Of a stretch of DNA of 5,560 nucleotides, positions 3,301-5,560 are shown in pieces. Source of the DNA: Streptomyces sp. NRRL WC-3618 (GTDB lineage Bacteria; Actinomycetota; Actinomycetes; Streptomycetales; Streptomycetaceae); the NCBI RefSeq assembly GCF_001280005.1, contig NZ_LGDW01000159.1, forward strand, positions 1-5,560, given 5' to 3'. How positions within the stretch are numbered: the first letter of the stretch is position 1; every line of letters begins with the position of its first letter. The position numbers and the translations under genes are program-made. The notes below the pieces were generated by a model. The model was not told the origin of the DNA, made no database searches, and was given only the letters and a program-made list of their open reading frames with translations.

Positions 3301-5560
3301 GGCCATTGGCGCGCTCGCGCAGGCACTCACGTACGACGAGACGTGCCTGACGGTCGCCGACGTGGACTGGGAGCGGTTCGCCCCCACCTTCACGGCCGCG
3401 CGGCCCAGCGCCTTCCTCGGCGGTCTGCCCGAACTGCGGCCCCAGCGGCGGCAGTCGACATCCGCCCCTGCGGGCGGCGGCGAGCCGGTCTCCGAGTGGG
3501 CCTCCCGGCTCACCGGGCTCCCGGAGGGCGAGCGGCAGCGCCTGGTCCTCGACCTCGTACGGACCGAGGCGGCAGCCGCCCTGGGCTACGCCGGAGCCGA
3601 CGCAGTCGAACCCACCCGCGCCTTCCGCGAGTTGGGCTTCGACTCCCTCACCGCCGTCGAACTCCGCAACCGTCTCACCGCCGCAACCGAGGTCTCCCTG
3701 TCCGCGACGGTGGTCTTCGACCATCCCTCGCCCGAGGTCCTCGCCCGGCACCTCCTTGCGGAGCTGTCCGGCGGCGCCACCGCCGCGACGGCGGCACCCG
3801 CCCGCGTGGCGGAGCCCGCCGGCGTGGCCGACGACACCATCGCCATCGTGTCGATGAGCTGCCGCTTCCCCGGCGGCGCCAGCACCCCCGAGAGGCTGTG
3901 GCAGCTGCTCGTTGACGGCACGGACGCCATCTCGGTCTTCCCCGCCGACCGCGGCTGGCAGCTCGACGGCGCCGCGCGCTACAAGCCCGAGGGCGGTTTC
4001 GTCTACGACGCCTCGGAGTTCGACGCCGGCCTCTTCGGCATCTCGCCGCGCGAGGCCCTGGCCATGGACCCGCAGCAGCGACTGCTCCTGGAGACCACCT
4101 GGGAACTGTTCGAACGCATCGGCGTAGCCCCCAAGTCCCTGCGCGGTACGCCGACCGGCGTCTTCGTCGGATCCGGCTTCCAGGGGTACGCGACCGGGCT
4201 CGACAGCGTCCCCGAGGGCGTCGAGGGACACCTGATGACGGGTACGTCCGGCAGTGTCATCTCCGGCCGCCTCGCCTACTCCTTCGGCCTCGAAGGCCCC
4301 GCGGTGACCGTCGACACGGCCTGCTCCTCGTCGCTGGTCGCCCTGCACCTCGCCGCGCAGGCCCTGCGCAACGGCGAGTGCGACCTCGCCCTCGCCGGTG
4401 GCGTCACCGTCATGGCGACGGCCGGTGCCTTCGACGAGTTCAGCCGCCAGGGCGGCCTGGCCTCCGACGGCCGCTGCAAGCCGTACGCGGAGGCGGCCGA
4501 CGGCACCGGCTGGGGCGAGGGCGCGGGCCTGCTGCTCCTGGAGCGCCTGTCGGTCGTACGCGGCTCCGCCGTCAACCAGGACGGCGCCAGCAACGGGCTG
4601 ACCGCCCCGAACGGCCCCTCCCAGCAGCGCGTGATCAGCCAGGCCCTCGCCAACGCCCGTCTCGCGCCCGAGCAGATCGACGCCGTGGAAGGCCACGGAA
4701 CCGGCACCAGCCTGGGCGACCCCATCGAGGCCCAGGCCCTCATCGCCACGTACGGACAGGACCGCCCGGCCGACCGGCCGCTGCTCCTCGGCTCGGTGAA
4801 GTCCAACATCGGACACACCCAGGCCGCCGCCGGTGTCGCGGGCGTCATCAAGATGGTCATGGCGATGCGCCACGGCGTCCTGCCGCAGACCCTGCACGTG
4901 GACCGGCCCAGCTCCCACGTGGACTGGTCGGCCGGAACCGTCGAACTGCTCGACCGGGCCCGCGACTGGCCCGACCGTGACGGCGCGCCGCGCCGCGCCG
5001 GCGTCTCGTCGTTCGGAGTCAGCGGAACGAACGCCCACGTCGTCGTGGAACAGGCACCCCGGCGACGCGGCAAGCCCGCCGAAGCCGAGCCCCAGCGGCC
5101 CGACGCGGCAGCGACGGCCGACGTCGCCGTGCCGTGGCCGGTGTCGGCCCGCGACGCGGACGCCCTCCGCGCCCAGGCCGGCCGCCTGCGGGCACGACTC
5201 CTCGCCGACCCCGCCCTCGCGGCGGACCGCACCGGACTCACCGACCTGGGTTGGTCGCTGGACACGGGCCGGTCGCCGCTCGAGCATCGTGCTGTTGTTC
5301 TGGGGCGGGAATCGGGACAGTTCCTGTCCGGGTTGGAGGCTTTGGCTTCCGGTAGTGGTTCGGGTGTGGTGTCGGGGTCGGTGGTCGAGGGCCGTCTCGG
5401 AGTTCTGTTCACGGGTCAGGGCAGCCAGCGGCTGGGTATGGGCCGTGAGTTGTACGAGGCGTTCGCGGTGTTCGCGGATGCGCTGGACGAGGTGTGTGCG
5501 CACCTGGACGGTCTGCTTGACCGGCCGCTGAAGGACGTGATGTTCGGTGCGGACGCCGGG
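2..5560 (+). CDS. Modular type I polyketide synthase, internal fragment (KS-AT-KR-ACP, then KS-AT)
   Basis: This cytosolic megasynthase builds a polyketide by stepwise decarboxylative condensation of CoA-derived extender units. The frame starting at base 2 reads without a stop to base 5560 (1853 codons); neither start codon nor terminus is in the window. Domains in order are KS-A C-terminus (residues 1-111), AT-A (about 231-526), KR-A (about 591-1144), ACP-A (about 1174-1255), KS-B (about 1278-1684) and AT-B N-terminus (from about 1801). Module A has no DH or ER, so its expected product is a beta-hydroxyacyl chain. KS-B follows ACP-A on the same polypeptide after a linker of about 22 residues, so chain transfer needs no docking domain. 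Oddities are the missing AT-A catalytic serine and a short in-frame deletion in KS-B. Family assignment is certain; the compound and the gene symbol cannot be told from the sequence. Confidence 0.98.
335..691 (+). other. KS-AT linker of module A
   Basis: These ~119 codons join KS-A to AT-A. They open with an Ala/Glu-rich, poorly conserved stretch (about 335-415). The recognisable linker fold follows: PLALSAKTPEALREQA near 419-466, GWSLAVARS near 520-547 and FEHRGVVLG near 551-577. It ends in a Gly-rich turn (about 668-679) just before the AT. The length is close to that of the equivalent linker after KS-B (116 codons), so no gross deletion is apparent. Confidence 0.85.
692..1579 (+). other. 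Acyltransferase domain AT-A, predicted inactive (catalytic Ser replaced by Gly)
   Basis: An AT domain normally selects malonyl- or methylmalonyl-CoA, holds the acyl group on a serine and passes it to the module's ACP. The fold is clearly an AT: VFVFPGGQGAQWAGM at the start, PVLFAVLVSLAAVW, VVALRSQA, VVVSGEAEAL, PVFSTVTGEW, YWYRNLRHPVLF and FVEMSPHPVL. The nucleophile motif reads GHGPGE (950-967), so Gly319 stands where Ser is expected. The Arg that holds the extender carboxylate is kept (Arg344, 25 residues on, as expected). The His of the distal motif is also kept (His422), but that motif reads HAAH. Extender specificity cannot be read, because both diagnostic motifs are altered. The overall sequence looks more like the methylmalonyl-type group, which is a weak inference. 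Length (~296 residues) and reading frame are normal. Confidence 0.93.
1580..1726 (+). other. Post-AT linker of module A
   Basis: This segment packs back against the KS and AT in PKS modules. It includes the conserved VELDWKALFPG stretch (about 1637-1669) and ends with LPTYAFQREHFWL (1688-1726), the normal closing motif in the form YxFQRxxxWL. Its preservation shows that the AT-A region stays under selection at least as a structural element. Next comes a short Pro/Ala-rich spacer (1727-1771), and then the KR begins with no DH domain in between. Confidence 0.88.
2099..2125. repeat. Perfect 13-bp inverted repeat with a 1-base centre, inside the KR-A coding region
   Basis: The left arm caactcggcttcg (2099-2111) is the exact reverse complement of the right arm (2113-2125), with a single c between them. 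In RNA this would fold as a stem of about 11 bp with a 5-base loop. It encodes QLGFAEAEL in the KR structural subdomain. No T-tract follows, so it is not a standard intrinsic terminator. Confidence 0.85.
2552..2587 (+). repeat. Gly/Thr-rich low-complexity stretch
   Basis: Twelve codons read GGTGTGAGTGTG and consist of ggc/gga alternating with acc/aca and one gcc. The stretch follows an acidic run (NADSEADDEAN) and precedes the conserved EDQVAVR strand. It looks like a flexible surface-loop expansion in the KR structural subdomain, where many KRs have only a few residues. Confidence 0.8.
2684..3433 (+). other. Ketoreductase KR-A, catalytic subdomain, A-type
   Basis: This short-chain dehydrogenase fold uses NADPH to reduce the beta-keto group on the ACP. 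The cofactor motif TGGTGALG lies at 2702-2725 and is followed by LTSRRG. The catalytic set is complete: Lys1007 (DAKAAG), Ser1031 (FSSIA), Tyr1044 and Asn1048 (YAAAN), with the normal 24- and 13-residue spacings. The LDD motif of B-type KRs is absent (HAAGVSPAL). Trp1036 sits eight residues before the Tyr (AVWGSGGQSGY), which marks an A-type KR giving an L-hydroxyl. The position three before the Tyr is Gln1041, not His, so A1 fits better than A2. One oddity is Asn in ACNIADR, where Asp is usual. The domain looks active. Confidence 0.93.
3521..3766 (+). other. Acyl carrier protein domain ACP-A
   Basis: This carrier domain of about 82 residues holds extender and chain on a phosphopantetheine arm. 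It shows LVLDLVRTEAAAALG (helix 1), then FRELGFDSLTAVELRNRL. The arm attaches at Ser1215 (codon 3644-3646) in the intact GFDSL motif, so the domain should be converted to the holo form by a phosphopantetheinyl transferase. VVFDHPSPEVLARHLLAEL closes the domain with its last helix. It lies between KR-A and KS-B on the same chain. Its intactness contrasts with AT-A: the carrier can work, but its own AT seems unable to load it. Confidence 0.95.
3767..3832 (+). other. ACP-KS intermodular linker
   Basis: About 22 residues rich in Ala, Pro, Gly and Val (GGATAATAAPARVAEPAG and on) lie between the last ACP helix and the first strand of KS-B. Such short flexible linkers are typical between modules on one polypeptide. 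There is no stop or start codon and no docking-domain coiled coil here. Confidence 0.85.
3833..5053 (+). other. Ketosynthase domain KS-B of the next module, with a short internal deletion
   Basis: This is a full beta-ketoacyl synthase domain from DTIAIVSMSCRFPGG to GTNAHVVVEQ, about 407 residues. The catalytic triad is intact: Cys1441 in DTACSSSLVAL (codon 4322-4324), His1565 in EGHGTGTSLGDP (4694-4696) and His1605 in SNIGHTQ (4814-4816). The Cys marks it as a condensing KS, not a KSQ. It should take the chain from ACP-A by transthioesterification and condense it with the unit selected by AT-B. Two stretches are short against the consensus I know. The loop between RGWQL and EGGF is about 9 residues shorter, which is within usual variation. 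The junction ERLS/VVRGSAVNQDG (4552/4553) lacks about 11 residues, normally a helix of the form DARRxGHxVLA. Whether the domain still folds is uncertain. Confidence 0.95.
4721..5059 (+). repeat. Long imperfect direct repeat, copy 2 (KS C-terminus)
   Basis: This second copy of the KS C-terminal repeat aligns with 2-340 codon by codon. The greatest protein differences fall in the loop after IATYG, in a few loop residues after TLHVD and in the segment after VELL. The FGVSGTNAHV stretch is identical in protein but uses different codons from copy 1. Confidence 0.9.
5054..5401 (+). other. KS-AT linker of the next module
   Basis: About 116 codons join KS-B to AT-B. A basic, Pro-rich start (APRRRGKPAEAEPQRP) is followed by PWPVSARDADALRAQAGRL, DLGWSLDTGRSPLEHRAVVLG and a Gly/Ser-rich stretch (about 5351-5380). 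Codon usage changes inside the conserved EHRAVVLG segment: from about base 5285, codons such as cat, cgt, gct, gtt and ggt replace the C-ending codons used upstream. My count gives 42 A/T in 120 bases at 5281-5400, against 32 in 120 at 4321-4440. Confidence 0.85.
5402..5560 (+). other. Acyltransferase domain AT-B, N-terminal fragment
   Basis: The first ~53 residues of a second AT begin with VLFTGQGSQRLGMGRELYEAF and continue through ADALDEVCAHLDGLLDRPLKDVMFG. The GQGSQ motif is normal here, in contrast to the extra Gly in AT-A. The active-site Ser motif and both specificity motifs lie past the window edge, so activity and extender choice cannot be judged. The sequence is clearly of a different AT lineage from AT-A (FTGQGSQRLGMG against FPGGQGAQWAGM). 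Confidence 0.9.

Noticed and set aside
2098..3513. Minus-strand open frame of 471 codons opposite KR-A
   Set aside because: Its translation is low-complexity Ser/Ala/Arg/Pro with no family motif, and it overlaps a conserved KR on the other strand.
2828..5503. A very long open frame on the minus strand (891 codons) opposite KR-A, ACP-A, KS-B and the start of AT-B
   Set aside because: It lies antisense to clear PKS domains. Its translation is rich in Gly, Arg, Val and Ala with no recognisable motif, and such shadows are common in high-GC genes with strong third-base bias.
1..5560. CRISPR arrays, tRNA or rRNA genes, insertion sequences, attachment sites
   Set aside because: Nothing of these kinds was seen; the whole window is accounted for by one continuous PKS coding frame.

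Overview
The window lies wholly inside one very long gene for a modular type I polyketide synthase (PKS). A single forward reading frame is open from base 2 to base 5560 (1853 codons). It has no stop and no frameshift, and it continues past both ends. The high GC content, the strong preference for G or C at third codon positions and the close match to cis-AT actinomycete PKS consensus motifs point to Streptomyces or a related actinomycete. No other gene, RNA, promoter, ribosome binding site or terminator is supported. Any regulation of this gene lies outside the window. I read no TTA codon in the frame.

Layout: (1) the C-terminal third of a ketosynthase (KS-A, 2-334); (2) a KS-AT linker; (3) an acyltransferase (AT-A, about 692-1579) with its post-AT linker to 1726; (4) a ketoreductase (KR-A, about 1772-3433), with no dehydratase or enoylreductase between AT and KR; (5) an acyl carrier protein (ACP-A, about 3521-3766); (6) a short Ala/Pro-rich linker; (7) the complete ketosynthase of the next module (KS-B, about 3833-5053); (8) its KS-AT linker; (9) the first ~50 residues of its acyltransferase (AT-B, from about 5402). 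Module A is therefore KS-AT-KR-ACP. As built, it would add an extender unit and reduce the beta-keto group to a hydroxyl, predicted L-configured (A-type KR). KS-B would then take the chain from ACP-A.

The standout observation is that AT-A appears catalytically dead. The nucleophile motif expected as GHSxGE reads GHGPGE, so the serine is glycine. Other usually conserved active-site positions also deviate: an extra Gly in the FPGQG motif, Gln to Glu in the DVVQP motif, Asn to Asp in the AAVNGP motif, and HAAH in place of YASH or HAFH. Yet the frame is intact, and KR-A and ACP-A keep all their key residues. If the module works, its ACP must be charged by another acyltransferase; otherwise the module is non-extending. 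A second oddity is that KS-B lacks about 11 residues normally present between ERLS and VVRGSAVNQDG, although its Cys-His-His triad is intact.

Smaller observations are a 13-bp perfect inverted repeat inside the KR coding region, a Gly/Thr-rich insertion in the KR structural subdomain, and shifts in codon usage at inter-domain borders that suggest mosaic assembly by recombination. I do not see an unrelated or wholly new system here. The novelty, if real, is a PKS module with a degenerate AT followed by a KS with an internal deletion. I cannot name the compound or cluster.
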